Below are positions 46,588 through 59,225 of a stretch of DNA of 64,000 bases, one piece after another. Below the pieces are notes generated by a model. That model worked only from the letters and a program-made list of their open reading frames with translations. It was not told the origin of the DNA and ran no database searches. The translations under genes were made by a program, and so were the position numbers. Source of the DNA: Perkinsus olseni (Eukaryota; Perkinsozoa; Perkinsida; Perkinsidae); contig JABANP010000013.1 of NCBI GenBank assembly GCA_013115135.1, forward strand, positions 248,001 to 312,000. The letters are read 5' to 3'. Position 1 is the first letter of the stretch; the number at the start of each line of letters is the position of its first letter.

Positions 46588-47687
46588 CTATTTTATTCTC
46601 CTCTGACTTCGATAGATTACCGAGGCTACAGACAACCCGTTTGCAATGCGAGGTAGGGCTCTAAGTAGTAGATTACGCAGAACGTTCCGCTTGGAGTATA
46701 ACTTCTTGATTATGCCTTGCGTTGCAGTGTTATCCACTGCAATAATTACAGGCGCTGGTTTTCCCGGGTTGAGAGTTGTTGCGAGATAAAGAGTGTGAAG
46801 AGCACTTAGTAGTTCAAGAGTAACCATGTCCCTTGACTTGGGATGATTCTCGTCACGCAGAAAAACCCTACGTTGTGCTGATAAAAAGGCATTTAGAAGG
46901 AAAAGTAACAAGTCTTGCGGTTGATGTTGAGGAAACCGCCTATACCGTTCAGCGAGCCATCTGACGCTAAGATTGAGAAGTGGGTTGGTTGTGGTTTGGC
47001 TTCAACGACCAGTTTGTTGTAGATAGTCTTGTCTTGACCAGAGAGAGCAGTTACCTCGAAGGGTCTTGCCGATTTTCAAGAATCTCATCTTCCGGCGATT
47101 CATGATGACGATGGAGCCATAGTATGGCGGCCATACAAAGATGAGAGATACACACGCATGTGTGGAATCGAGTTACACATCCAATTCAATTTTCCGGAGA
47201 TGAATTTCAACTCCTTCAGAGAACACTGCTGTTGCTGAAACATGCGTGAAAGAGATGACGACATCTTCTCGATCATATTATCCGGGATCGCCAACCACAC
47301 ATCGCCGGACTCTTTGAACTCAAGCGAATAACCTATAAACTTAGTGGGGCTCTTGTTGATGGATATTCCTTCAAGCTGCAATTTGAAGCCGAAGCACAGC
47401 CATAACAATATAGTTGCGAGCGCAGTTGACCTTTCAACGTCACCCTGATAAAACTGAATGAAATCATCGACGTATAATAGCGAGTAAGACGATAATTGGC
47501 CATACATTGATGAAGTGATCAGTTTTATCAAACGGTGAGGAGCCCGAACTCTAGGGCTTCCGTGTACACAGAAAATACCGTGTAGAGCCATAGCGACAGT
47601 CTCGGCCTCAGAAATTCTCATAGGCCTGGCCGCAATATAGCCGCTCGGAGCACCTTGGGAGACCATATCGACCGACAACGTCGACAC
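46588..47687 (-). pseudogene. R4 reverse transcriptase and RNase H
   Basis: RT 47687-47100: QGAPSGYIAA, SLLYVDDFIQFY (catalytic YVDD), PTKFIGYSLEF, then LKELKFISGKLNW and MRVYLSSLYGRH. The last block is typical of DIRS-like and related RTs. RNase H 46911-46588: VIIAVDNTATQGII and a preceding conserved Glu (TLELLSAL). A frameshift separates the two parts (about 46915-47100). The 5' part of RT and any gag are missing. Confidence 0.7.
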
Positions 47688-47752
47688 CCACCAGATGCCA
47701 TAGCTGAGTCACAAGCATGTCCTGGACATCGGAAATCAAGTAGCGGATCGAC

Positions 47753-50700
47753 GCTATGCTATTATCGATTGAGTGATCTTTGCCCATTCACATATACATT
47801 CCATACGGTCCTAGAATATATTTCCTCGAACGTCCTACTCTGCGTTGGTTACATCTGGTAGCAGCTCCGTCATGTCTTCGTCAACTTCAACCCGTGGTGT
47901 ACTTCATCCTCCTACTTACAAATTTGGAGATGACTTTATTACTTGGTCTGAACGCTTCAAGCTTATCCTTAAGGTCAATAATTATGATGATGCTAAGGGA
48001 TTGAAGCTTTTGCCCTTATATCTCGACCCTACTACATATTCTATTTATCGTGAGCTGGAAGGTTCTGGACTCCCTGGCAACGCTCGAAGAAGCGTTAAAA
48101 GCGTTAACTAAGGCTCTGAGACCAAGAACGGCAACTACTTGGCTATCTTTTTACTCATCAAAAGATGCACCCAAAGGAACATCCTATGGATTTCGCTACA
48201 CGGCTCAGACACATGGCATCTGATCTTATGCCAGGCTTGCAACCTACTGAACGAGATGAGTTATGCACTCACCAATTTTTGGCTGGTATACCTCCTGACT
48301 ATGCACGGGTATTATGCAATGAATCGGCTACGCTGAGCTTGTTCGATGCTGCACAACGTGTTCAGCAGCTCCTGGGACTGGATGAAGCTCGGCTACGTGC
48401 AGATTCTACCCCGGATGCAGCTGAACTACTAGGTCTACCAGCCTCAGATCCTGTTGATCCTACGATGTCGGAAGAAGAATTGAATTCACTGTCGTCACCG
48501 CCCGCTCCGGTCTCCTCCATCAATACTGGTAATGGGTCTAAATCGTCTATTTCTTCGGTGATATGTCATCGTTGTGGTCGACCAGAGCATTATGCGAGAG
48601 ACTGTCGGATGGACAGATCGACTGTATGCCGTAAATGTGGTAAGCGTGGTCATGTCAGTCGGGCTTGTCGATCTTTCCCGAGTCAGGGAAACGAGCAAGG
48701 GAGAACTCAGTAGGCTGTAACGTTCTCCCTGTAACTATGCTTTCTAAAGATGGAAATTATACAGCCCAACTACCTCATGTACAAGTATTTATTCTATCTC
48801 GTCCTTTGACTGTGCTATTGGACTCTGGTTCGGTGATATCATTACTAAGATATGATCTCTGGGTGACACTATGTACAAGTCAACCTGATCGGTATTCACT
48901 GCAACCAGCACAACAACGTCTTGTAACTGTGAACAATGAAGATTTGAAGACGCAAGGATTGGTCACGCTACCTTTGCGACTTGGCTCCAATTCCTACTCT
49001 TCGCGATTTTATGTGGTTACACAGTTACCAGCTGAACTCATACTAGGTTCAGATTTCCTTCGTCTATCAAGATCGTCTCTTGATTTTGCATCATCCACAT
49101 TGGTCTGTGGATCGCATACTCGTCTACCCTTCCTGGTTAATTCTGTACAAGGTGCAGAACAGTCTCGTCATTCCCTTTATGGAGATCGTCAATTATCTGT
49201 TTATAGAGAGCCCTCTGGTCGGTTCTCAGTCTCTTGGCATTGGTTATCTTCACCTCCAAAGTCTCTATCTGGTCCGGAACCGTTTCTGTCTCGATTAGAT
49301 GCAGATCATCAACGATTCTTTCATGAACAAGTCAAGTACTATATTGATCACGATATCATTGAGGAGATATCTCCGGCTACTTTGGCAACTTTCGGTTCCG
49401 ACTTCAACTTCTTGAAATGGTTTGGTGCAGCCCAAAAGTCCAAGTCTACACCGTCACGTCCTATCTGGGACTTTCGTCCCATTAATGCTTGTATTTATCA
49501 TGGGCCTATGAGGCAGCAACTACTGAGTCAAGTCCAACAACTACTACGAATTGGTACTACTATCATATCTATTGATATTAGTAAAGCCTTTCTGGCGATT
49601 TCTTTGGAGAAGCCTCTAAGAAGATATACTCTATTCCGTTATTGTTCGAAGATATACCAACACAAAAGGTTGGGGTTCGTGGCGAGCTGTGCTCCCCATG
49701 CTCTAGAGATATGTCTGCGTCTACTTTTTCGAAGTGCAAACTTATATGAGAGGTTACGTGAAGGAGGCTGGCAACTCATTCAGTACATGGATGATCTGTT
49801 CTTGGTTATGATATCGCCTACTCCTGTTATGTCTCCGTCGGAGGTTACCAACTTAATTCTGTCAGTACTACGTCAAGCATGTTTCGAAGTTCAACCCCGA
49901 AAGACTTGCTTCTTGACGACAAGAAGCTCAGAGAAGCTCCTCATCCACAAGAAGGATGAGGTGAAGCCTATGAAGAAGGCGTTATTGGTTGGGATACTTT
50001 ATAGTAAGGAAGGGAATACGGTGTCCTATCCAACAGTACAACTTCAAGTTCCTGATGCTACAGAAGGTCCTTTAACTCGCCGAAGACTCCTTGGAGTTGT
50101 ATCTAAGCTTCGAGATCCTCTTCTTATACGGCCCCTCTGTAATGTGGTCACTAATCACCTGAAGCACATTATTGGTTCCATGACTTATACTTGGGACGAG
50201 CAGTTCTCGGAAAGGGATACATCTCTATGGATTGATCGTCTTTCTCGTCTGGAAGATTTTAATAAGATGGAGTCCTCGAGTGCTGCTGGCTGTCTCTCTC
50301 CTTCGGGTATACTGGTGATCTATGTCGATGCGTCGACAACTGGTTTCTCGTGGTTGGCCTATTATGGATCTACCACTACTACTCTCTTATATAGGAGGAG
50401 AGTATGGAGTATGGTCCGCTAAACATCAAGGTAAACACATCAATTACCTTGAGCTTTTAGCGTCTGTCTGTGCCTGCAACTATGCTGATAGTCGTTCTCT
50501 AATTATGTTCGTACTTATTATCCGTCTTCAATCTATCATGTGGTGGACTCACAGACATGTTACCGTCAACTTATCTCTGGACGAGCCCATCAATCTTCTC
50601 ATAGTGCGGCCTTGTGTCAGCGTCAGCTGAGCTATCATGCTGAATTAGTCGCTGATGCACATTGGAGGCATTATAATGTTGTATTAGTATCCACTAAATT

Positions 50701-52602
50701 GAATTTGGCCGATCGTGGGACACGATTGAATTCTGTATCTGATTATGTTCTGCATGGAAATGGCACTGTCTCTCCTTCTGATATTTTAGACTATACGGCT
50801 CCTTCGTCGCTTTCAGAACAACAATTTCAACAATTACAAGATCTACTGCATCCTACCGTCACTGACGTTGCCAGTGAATCTCCTTCAGTTGTACCAGTAG
50901 CTTATGGTCCTTCTGCGCCGGTATGTTCTGTCTCTATTATTGACGATGATGGTCCTCTTCCTCTTGCTGAAGTGTTGAAAGCCCAGTCCGAGGACCCCGT
51001 CTATCTTGAACTGCATCGTATACTGGTTGCTCAGGACCCTGACTGGTCGTTACCAAGAGACGCCTCTGCTGAACTGAAGTCCTATGTTAGGTATCGAGCT
51101 GAACTTGGAGTAAGCGATGGCTTACTAGTTCGTACATACGCTCCATATCCGTATTATGATCCGTTGAAGCTTCCATTGATACCCCAAGTTCTTCGTCATC
51201 GACTTCTAGCAAGTGCTCATAATGATGGTCATTTTGGTGGTGATACTCTCCATGATATGCTAGTCAAGATATGTTTTTTGGCCTACTTTACGGAAAGATT
51301 GCATCTCCTTCGTCAAGTCTTGTCCGGCATGTGTCTTAAGAAGTAAGAACGTCACCCCTGCCCCCACTACGACTTCATTATGCTACACGACCGTCGCAAG
51401 TAGTATCTGTTGATGTCCTGAGTATTGACAACAACAAGCTGTTGACGCTCTGTTGTCATTTTAGTAAATGGGCGGTAGCGGTGGTTCTTCCGGCTGAAAC
51501 CGCTACTGCTACTACTGCGGCTCTAACTCGTATATTTTATACCCTTGGAGTACCGTCTACACTTATAAGTGATCGTGGGAGTAATTTCAATAACTCTCAC
51601 TATCTCGAGACTCTTTCTCGATATGGGGTAGAGGTGCGTTACTCTTCGGTTGCGCATCCTGCTTCGAATGGTCAAGTAGAGAGGTTCCATAGAACCTTAT
51701 TGGATCGACTTAAGGCCTACCTTTGTATATATTCTGGTGGTAATTGGCTTCAAGTTTTACCCAAGCTCGTCTACGAGTACAATGTCACTAAACAGACATC
51801 TATAGGTATCTCTCTTTTGAAGCAATGTTCGGCCGACGTCCACTTCAACCGTATCTGCTCAGTCCAACTCCACTGACTACATCTTCACCCCATGATATTG
51901 TACATGCTACTATTATTGACTATGTCGCAGGCCAGCTTGCCGAGTCTAAATCTGCGTACAGGCGGCATTTCAATAAAAAGGCGGAATGTCATCCTATCTA
52001 TCCCTCCGGTACTCACGTACTCGTCTACTTCGACCAGTTACGTTCTGAGTTACAGACCCATTGGCGACGAGGGATATACCGTTATCTTTAAATCGAGTGA
52101 CGTGACCTATCGGATATGTGTTGATAAAACTGGATACGTCTTTACCTGTCATACTAATCGCCTTCGTCTAGATCCTGCCCCACATCATGGCCCAAGTCCT
52201 ATTAAGAAAAATGACGCCAACGATGAGAGAGCCTCCATCCTTACCTCCAAGATGGACTCCTACCTATGATGATATTGTGGACGAAGAAGCTAATATACTC
52301 GAAGTACATCGACAAGGTGACCCTATTGGCGACTTGCATCGAGTTTCCGCTATGGACGTATTATTCGGAAGCCACAACGTTATGGTTATGACTGAAGACG
52401 TCCACTAATCTTATAGACGGGGAAGAATGTAGACAATTGTGTTCTCATTGCCAGACCATTTCCATAGCTTATTGTGTCCTGTCCCGACCAACAATTCCTG
52501 AGCTATGCTATTATCGATTGAGTGATCTTTGCCCATTCACATATACATTCCATACGGTCCTAGAATATATTCCCTCGAACGTCCTACTCTGCGTTGGTTA
52601 CA
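47753..52602 (+). mobile_element. LTR retrotransposon R2, copy c
   Basis: The 5' LTR is truncated: only 47753-47853 (the last 101 bp) is present, starting at GCTATGCTATTATCG next to R4 sequence. The 3' LTR (52428-52602) is complete. The third R2 copy lacks the two deletions shared by copies a and b, so it is the better guide to the original pol frame, but it has its own indels. Confidence 0.9.
47872..52391 (+). pseudogene. R2c gag-pol, with intact protease-RT-RNase H frame
   Basis: Gag is split at about 48069 (extra T) and 48687. The frame 48665-50422 (about 585 codons) holds protease (VLLDSGSVISLL), RT (ISIDISKAFLAI, QYMDDLFLV) and most of RNase H (IYVDASTTGFS) in one piece, including DADHQRFFHEQV missing from copies a and b. 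A 2-bp loss near 50388 breaks RNase H. The frame resumes at 50540-51346 with LNLADRGTR and the integrase zinc finger; indels near 51276, 51365, 51818 and 52070 break the rest. Confidence 0.85.
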
Positions 52603-54760
52603 AGTGCAACAAGACGAAATGACAATGTACGAAGCGAAACTGTACGACTGGAAACTGTATGAGGTGAAACTGTACGAATTTGTGGTACACGAGCAGAGTT
52701 GCTACTAGTTGCAACTGTACGATATGATCCTCACCGTTGGCAGCCTGCCAATCGAGAAACTAATTAGCGGTGAGTCATGTCGATGGGAGCGTTGACATCT
52801 ACTGCGTCCGCCTCAGGTGACTGAAGCAGGTGACAGAAGAGCGACAAAAGTTACCTTGTCTGAGTCACGTAATCGGTGGCTCACGCTTCCACTTCCGACC
52901 TCTCCTTGACGTGCAACGGGCGGAGTGCCACGTTATGCTCTCGTCTTCCAGATTGGGCGGCTCAACCGAGCGTGGACTCGCCCATGACGTCGCACAATCT
53001 GCATGCCACCAACCCAATCTCGCGCATCGACGGGAGCTGCAGTAAACTGCCAGGAGTAGTCATCTAGGCCTCCGCAGCAGCCTCGCCAGCTCCTTCGAAT
53101 GTAAAGTTCGCAACTGCTCATCAGTAGGCATCTCGGGACTTGGCCACTGATACTCTCTCAGGAGTTGATCGATGGGCTGCTCCGTCGGACGCGCGGCTCC
53201 TCTAGAAGATCGAGCCGGCCGGCGTACTCCATACGGCGGATAACTAACATGTGGAGCAGACGGTTCCTCCCTGGGATAACGAAGGTGTCTCATCTCCCGA
53301 TTCTCTGATCCCAGACCTCGAGCCGAGTCCTCATCCTGACGCACAGCAGGGACTAACGACTATGGAGTAGGTTAAACCATCGCCGATCTAACTCTATTAC
53401 CATGGAAAAGCTCTCACCCGCGTCGCAGCCTGACTGGAGACGCTGGAAGCAAGCATTCCTCCTGGCTGCGACTCACCCGCGCCTGGATCTTGCGCATCGG
53501 CTGCAATCGAACTCGGTGCACACTGGCGAAGGTTTTCCTCAGCCCATTCCCCACCGATACGCCGGGCTATCGTCAGCGTCCTCGGACGATCCGCGCGGCG
53601 GAGGTACAGGCTGAAGGGTGGAGATCTCTGCGTCCTAGTCTCTATCAAAAGAGCCCATCGCTTATAGACCTCCTTTCTTTGGTAGCCCCCCAAGTGGTTC
53701 GAGATCCTGACCTCGCTATCGCTCATGTAAGCATTCTCCGCAGACAGAGCTCGATCTAGTTTGGTCTTTTCCTTCTGGACATCACTTGACCACGCACGGG
53801 AGTTGAACGCAACGCAGACTGAGAATTACTGGAGGACATAGTAATTAGGAAAACTTAAGAAAGTACAAGTATGATAAGTGATTAGTGAGTAATGATGAAA
53901 CGGTTTCTAGCGAAACGCTAGAAGACGAAACGCTTTGTGCACGCGTGCTGCACAAAGTATTACTGTCGCGCTCGGCGCCACGGAACAACTGTCCTAATCA
54001 CTGCCGGGATCGGCTCCGGATAGCGGTCTCGAACGTATTGGCAACCTATTATGCGTTCTGGCATATTGAGCTCTTGGCACAATGGCAAATTGTGTCATCG
54101 TGTCTCCACTACTCTCCACTACGGGCTTTCCTTCCACGGATACGAGGCATGACGTTGGGTAAAAGAACTTGGCTGGGACATTAACTTACAAGAGGCAGTG
54201 TGACGTATACCATTATCGTATTATCTGTTATTACCAGGCTGGTAATAAGTATCATTATGGTACTACCATATGTCGTATGGTGTAAGCTTTACAGTACTGT
54301 CGCAGGCTGCCCTTCGCAGCATCGGTCATGGGTCATTAATCATGGCTCATTAGCCCTTTCACGGAGGTGACCGATGACCGCACGACACGTGCAGCACGCG
54401 TACTCATGGAGGGGCGCAGGTTCAAACCGCAGATGTCGTACTTCTCGGCGCTCTCCAAAAGCCATAAAGGCTCGGCTCCGCAGGGCTGAGGCGAGGCCCA
54501 TTCCATTTATAAAGGCGGCCGTAGGCCGCCCCATTGTCGTCGAGTTAGATAAAGCGTGTTGAGGCGTTTGGTGCCGGTGAGCCCTCCCACTGGTGTGGGC
54601 GAGCCCTCCGCGCAACATAGTCTGAGGATGACAGTAATATCTTTGAGGAAGCAACGCAGCGCGCGCCCACAGAAGGCGATATGCCGTGTTGTGGGACCAA
54701 TTGGTCGTCATGCGCCACAATATTCCGTCACGCGCCATAGAACCTTTGGCCTGGCATAAG
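52603..54760. other. A3 right end (52603-52736) and spacer S, copy 3
   Basis: Third copy of the A3 right end and spacer, more diverged than copies 1 and 2 (scattered substitutions and indels). It carries a private 320-bp insertion (53801-54120). TTGGCAGC follows the A3 tip at 52737-52744. Confidence 0.7.
53801..54120. mobile_element. 320-bp insertion with 5-bp duplication ACGGG
   Basis: ACGGG stands at 53796-53800 and again at 54121-54125. Copies 1 and 2 of the spacer have a single uninterrupted ACGGG. The insert has no ORF of coding character and includes a 9-bp-stem hairpin (CTTTGTGCA/TGCACAAAG, about 53932-53957). Ends AGTTGAAC and CTCCACT do not show LTR-type TG/CA tips. A 5-bp duplication would fit an LTR-like or other retro-type insertion, family unknown. 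Confidence 0.8.
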
Positions 54761-57700
54761 TAGACAATTTCTGCGACCACTGTGATAGTGAAACGGTAGC
54801 TCAATTTCGCTAAGCTGTGCTGAAGCTATAGCTCAATTTCGCTGAGCTGTGCTGAAGCTATAGAGTGTTTCATACGTGCTGCATTCGTATAAGTATACAT
54901 AGACTATTCGTCCGTAATCGACGTTTCTTGTATTCGTACAAGTGCGTATCAAGGTGCGGGGTATTGGTTGCGTTATCTTATCCCTAGTTGGACGCTTTCT
55001 GTGACACTTAGTGTACTGTACAACCTCGCATACCTTGACATCTAATTGGTAGCAGCTCCTTGTTGTACTTAGTACAATGTACTACTAAGTGTTAATATCG
55101 GTTATAATTATGGTACCTGGTGACTTTCCTACGATTGAGAAGAATGTGGATGAAGTTGCGAGCCACCTTCGACCAGTATAAGGAGATAGGAGCCTCTGGT
55201 GAAGTGGCTGGTATGGCTCGCGATACGGCCCGACCTAGTGCCGTAGCTCACAAGCAGGTAGTGAGGGCCTTTAGAGAGGCCGGTTATGATTCTGATAGAG
55301 GTTCCGCTGATTCTTCGGCCCGTCCTACTTTCCTTTCGTCGTCTGGTCCCGCTGGTTCTACAGTGATTCAAGTAATGCAGACGCCTATGCCTGAGCGTTA
55401 CGATGGTGCTACTAACTTCGAGGATTGGCTACGTCGCTATGAAGCCGATGCTCGTGGGTCGGGTTGGACTGATCCTCGAAATTCGAGGCTCGAATGGCTG
55501 AGCGTCTTGGTAATCATCTTCGTGACGTCTATTTCGATGTGTGGCATCAACACTGTACTAAGAAGGACTTTAAGGATTGCCGTTTATCGTTTTTGGCAAT
55601 GCTCTCTCCGGTTCGGCCCGATGAGATTCTCGCTAAATTTAACGGTATGACTTGGGATCGTATTACTCGTGTGGTGGCGTTTCTTGACTTCTCTTCACCG
55701 TTGTATGAACCACTATAATAAGTGCTCACCCTGTGATAAAAAGCTCAGTGCCGATACTATGGACCAGATGGTTATGGATAGGTTGATCGCCAACTCTCCG
55801 GATGCGGCCAAGCCAGTACTTCCGCGTCGGGCTTGAGGTTTACAAGGAAAAATTTAGCCCGCCCGCCCTCCCAGCCCAGTCGGCCTGCAGCCGCATCGCA
55901 AGCAGACGCTACTATGGGTAGTGATGATGGTATGGGTCCTCCTTCTAGTGTGGTCCAAGCTTTGGTCGGTTCGCTAGAGAAGCTGTTTGACCAGCGAGAG
56001 AGAAGGCTCCGTAACGCTTCCTAAGAAGTGTCTTTTATGTGGTGGTGAGCATTGGTTGAAGGACTGTCCCCATAAGAAGTTTAGTGCGGGCTGCTTCGTA
56101 TGCGGCGCCAAGGACCATGTGGCGGCCACATTGTGGCCCGTACTGTTCGATGTTGGCGGCTCTCCGTGGTTCTATTAATGGTAAGAAGTCGACTGGTGTG
56201 TCGGGAAATTTCTACTAGAGGTTTCCCGACACGGGTGTATCACGACTCGTACACCGAAAACTCGTACACTTTCATTTCATACACGGCTCGTACACTGAAT
56301 GCTCGTTCACCCCTTGGATCCGTACACCGTCGTTTCGTACACTTGAAACTCGTACACATAATACTCGTACATATAAAGCTCATACACGTAAAACCCACAC
56401 ACATAAAACTCGTACATCGTCGACTCGTACACGAGCACGACTCGTACACTACACTGCTTGAGTCGCATTTCTGGGCCGCGCGCTGAGAGCAATGGCGGAG
56501 CGAAGGAAGCAATTAATACTTTTATGCTACGCGGCCATAATCGTGCGTGAAATACTCACATTTGTCAAGTTTGTCACAATTCTGATTCTATTTCTTCCCG
56601 TCTTTGACATGCGTCTCAATCAACTCCACAGCTTACTCATTCATGCCGGTATATTCACATTCTCTGCCTTCATCTCTCACACGAACTCTACTCATTCACT
56701 ACATCGCGCGTGAAAAATTCACACTTTCTTGCACTTACGCCTAACTGCACAACATTTCTGCTGAGAGCGCCGCCATTGGAGGGAAGCGACTCCGGAGCCA
56801 AGCGACGGGCTCCGCTCGTATTGTCTATAGAGAGCGAATTGTTTGCGCCACTCTGTGAGTACATTGTGAGGACATTCAGTAGTGTAAATGGTATGGAGGT
56901 TAAGGTAAGGGGTAACGAATTCAAAGGTCGCGGATTCGATGCTATGTTACATAGCATCACATAAGAACGATGCTACGGTACATAGCCTATGTACCGGCCC
57001 GGCACTGCAGGGAGCAGATAAATAGTCAAGAAGAGGCGGCAGAGCGCGAAAATTTTTAAGGCAAGTTGCCTAAAAAATTTTGGCAGGGTGTACGAAATGA
57101 CGGTGTACGAGTTGAAAGTGGGTGTGTGTATGAAATGACAGTGTACGAGTCGTGAACATCCCGCTCAACCTCGACCGTTGACGTTCCACAAGCTCTCGGC
57201 CCCAAGTCCTTCCCTCACCCCTGACCGATGGCTCCTTGTCCCGACCATCTATAATTGCGAGTATTCTGCCCGGTAAGGGCTCTGCTGCTTGCCCGACCGT
57301 CCCCAAGGAGTTGGATATCATTGTCTACATCGGCGACTACTGTATACGAGGTCAGACTTTCGTCGAGGTCATCTGCCAGCACGACTACATGACATGTCTG
57401 CGCATCTATTTCCCGGACGTTGCACCATCAGAGCCGGATCCATCTCCTGTATTTGTATTTGTGGGATTCATGGCAACTCAATGCGTTGGTTGGTGTTGGT
57501 CTAACAGTAAAAAATAGCGTCTTATCAGACGGCTTATGACGGATAAAGGAGACAGTCTTTGCGACCGTAATTCCGGCGGTGTCTCCGTGGGCGAACGCGC
57601 TTATGAATGGCGAGCGCCAAGTAAAAAACATGAACAGGGCTCATCACAGTGAGGCTACAAGAACATGTGGATAAAAACAGCATCTTTTCGTCAATGGTCA

Positions 57701-58335
57701 TCATCATCGCGATCATGTCAATCCCTATCGATCCCTGTCATATCCCTGCGTGATAACAGCTTCTACTATATCGCTTCTTACTAGACTGAAGAGAAGTCCT
57801 TCAACAAGGCGCGCCCTTCGCCGGCCGGCAACTACACTGTAGTTGCCGAGAGCTCCTCTGTAGTTACTTCAGGGAGCTCTGGGCTACCCCGACCGACAAC
57901 GATGTGGCCACGGTATGCTTTCGTTATCCTGACCCCCTACCCGAGTCTGTTCCTTCCCGTATCAGCCGACGCCAAGCAGTCTCTCTGATCAACCGCTGCT
58001 ACGACCCGCTGTCTTTTTCCATGGAAGGAAGTGCCCCGAGTCGGTTCATTCTCGCCGACATTTTCCCAGACTACTTCGGATTGGAACGCCCTCTGTAGTG
58101 GGAATGACACTAAAGCTCGCTATGACTTGCTCCGAACTGTAAACGACCAGCTGCCCGTGCCCCGTTCCGTCGACCTATCGGACACCCTCAATGTCTTCAC
58201 TGACGCCTCTCAGCTCGCATTCTGCGTCGATGTGGGGAGCGTGTACCCAGCTGTGCCGGAATTGCGCAACACAAAAAGAATAATTGTGAGTCAATAATCG
58301 AAGGTCTAAGTGATGGTGTGGTACCACTAGCGCCA
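54761..58335 (+). mobile_element. retroelement R3, copy c, with element B3 inside
   Basis: The leader (tandem 46-bp motif at about 54800-54860), TGGTAGCAGCTCC at about 55049, gag (55109-56178, with the same early frame break and a damaged second zinc knuckle), element B3 (56234-57161), then pol pieces to 58297. Pol here keeps sequence lost from copy b: ISRRQAVSLINRCYDPLSFS and DWNALCSGNDTKARY, a BEL/Pao-like linker between RT and RNase H, then LNVFTDASQLAFC. About 57490-57785 may be extra sequence without coding sense. Confidence 0.75.
56234..57161. mobile_element. element B3 in R3c
   Basis: Same tips, arrays and core as B1, at the same place in R3, so the insertion predates the R3 duplication. 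tRNA-like boxes are TGGTATGGAGG (56889-56899) and GGATTCGATGC (56932-56942). Small differences from B1 lie throughout. Confidence 0.75.
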
Positions 58336-58343
58336 CGCTAAGG

Positions 58344-59225
58344 CGGTGAGGATCATATCGTACAGTTGCAACTCGTAGAAGCTCTGCTCGTGTAACACAA
58401 ATTCGTACAGTTCCACCTCATACAGTTTCCAGTCGTACAGTTTCGCTTCGTACATTGTCATTTCGTCTTGTTGCACTCAGTACAGTATCATTCCCTACAG
58501 TGTCGAATCTTACAGTGTCCACCAGTACAGTGTCATGTCGTACAGTGTCCGCTCCTGCAGTTCCACCAAGTACAGTGCCAAATCGTACAATTTCACCTCA
58601 TACAGTGTTAAGCCTACTCTCGGACACCCACGATCTCGTACAACCCCGCCAATTTTTTAGTAGATTTTGCGCCGCGGCGAAAAATCTACTAAAATCTACG
58701 AAAAAACTGATTGCAACGACATCGGACAACCAATTTTGAAGCATCCGCGAATTGAACCTGGGAGCACCGCTTACGAGTAGGCCCCCCGTCCGCGCGAACA
58801 GTTTGCCTCACTAATATTCTTGTTTCCGCCAGCGCAATTTACATCTCAGTAAATGGCAGCAACGCTCCGCCTCATGGGAATCATTTTTCATTCCGCATTT
58901 CAAGAAAATGTGTACGCATCGTGTCTAGTCATTTTCCCTGAGGCAACTGTATCGGTTGCAACTGTACTGAACGACACTGTACCTGCAGCAACTGTACGGT
59001 TCGAAACTGTACGAAATGGCACTGAACTGACTGCAACAAGATGAACTGACACTGCACCATAAGAAACAAAATGAGTTGCAACTGTACCAGTTGACACTGT
59101 ACGAGTTGCAACTGTACCATATGCCACAAGATGAAAATCGGTTGTACGGATTATTCTTGTACCACTTTAGCTGCGCACCAGTTGAGACCTGTACCAGTTG
59201 ACACTGTACGATACGATACTCACCC
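58344..59225. mobile_element. element A4, chimeric (mismatched flanks)
   Basis: The left flank is CGCTAAGG (58336-58343), the same site as A2. The right flank is CGTGTTGC inside R4 integrase sequence. The tips are standard for the family and both arrays are long. The core contains GAATTGAACC (58749-58758; on the minus strand GGTTCAATTC) and the GC-rich patch. Missing target duplication plus R3 sequence on one side and R4 on the other show recombination between two A copies in different hosts. Confidence 0.8.

Larger units (their letters stand above)
44406..47752 (-). mobile_element. retroelement R4 pol, with element B2 inside
   Basis: Order on the minus strand: RT (47687-47100), RNase H (46911-46588), element B2 (46289-45708), integrase zinc finger (45717-45517) and integrase core (45380-44406). 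LTRs were not found. The upstream end is cut at 47752 where R2c begins. The RT differs from R1-R3 and looks like the DIRS-related type, but the element has a DDE integrase and I see no tyrosine recombinase. Confidence 0.75.
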
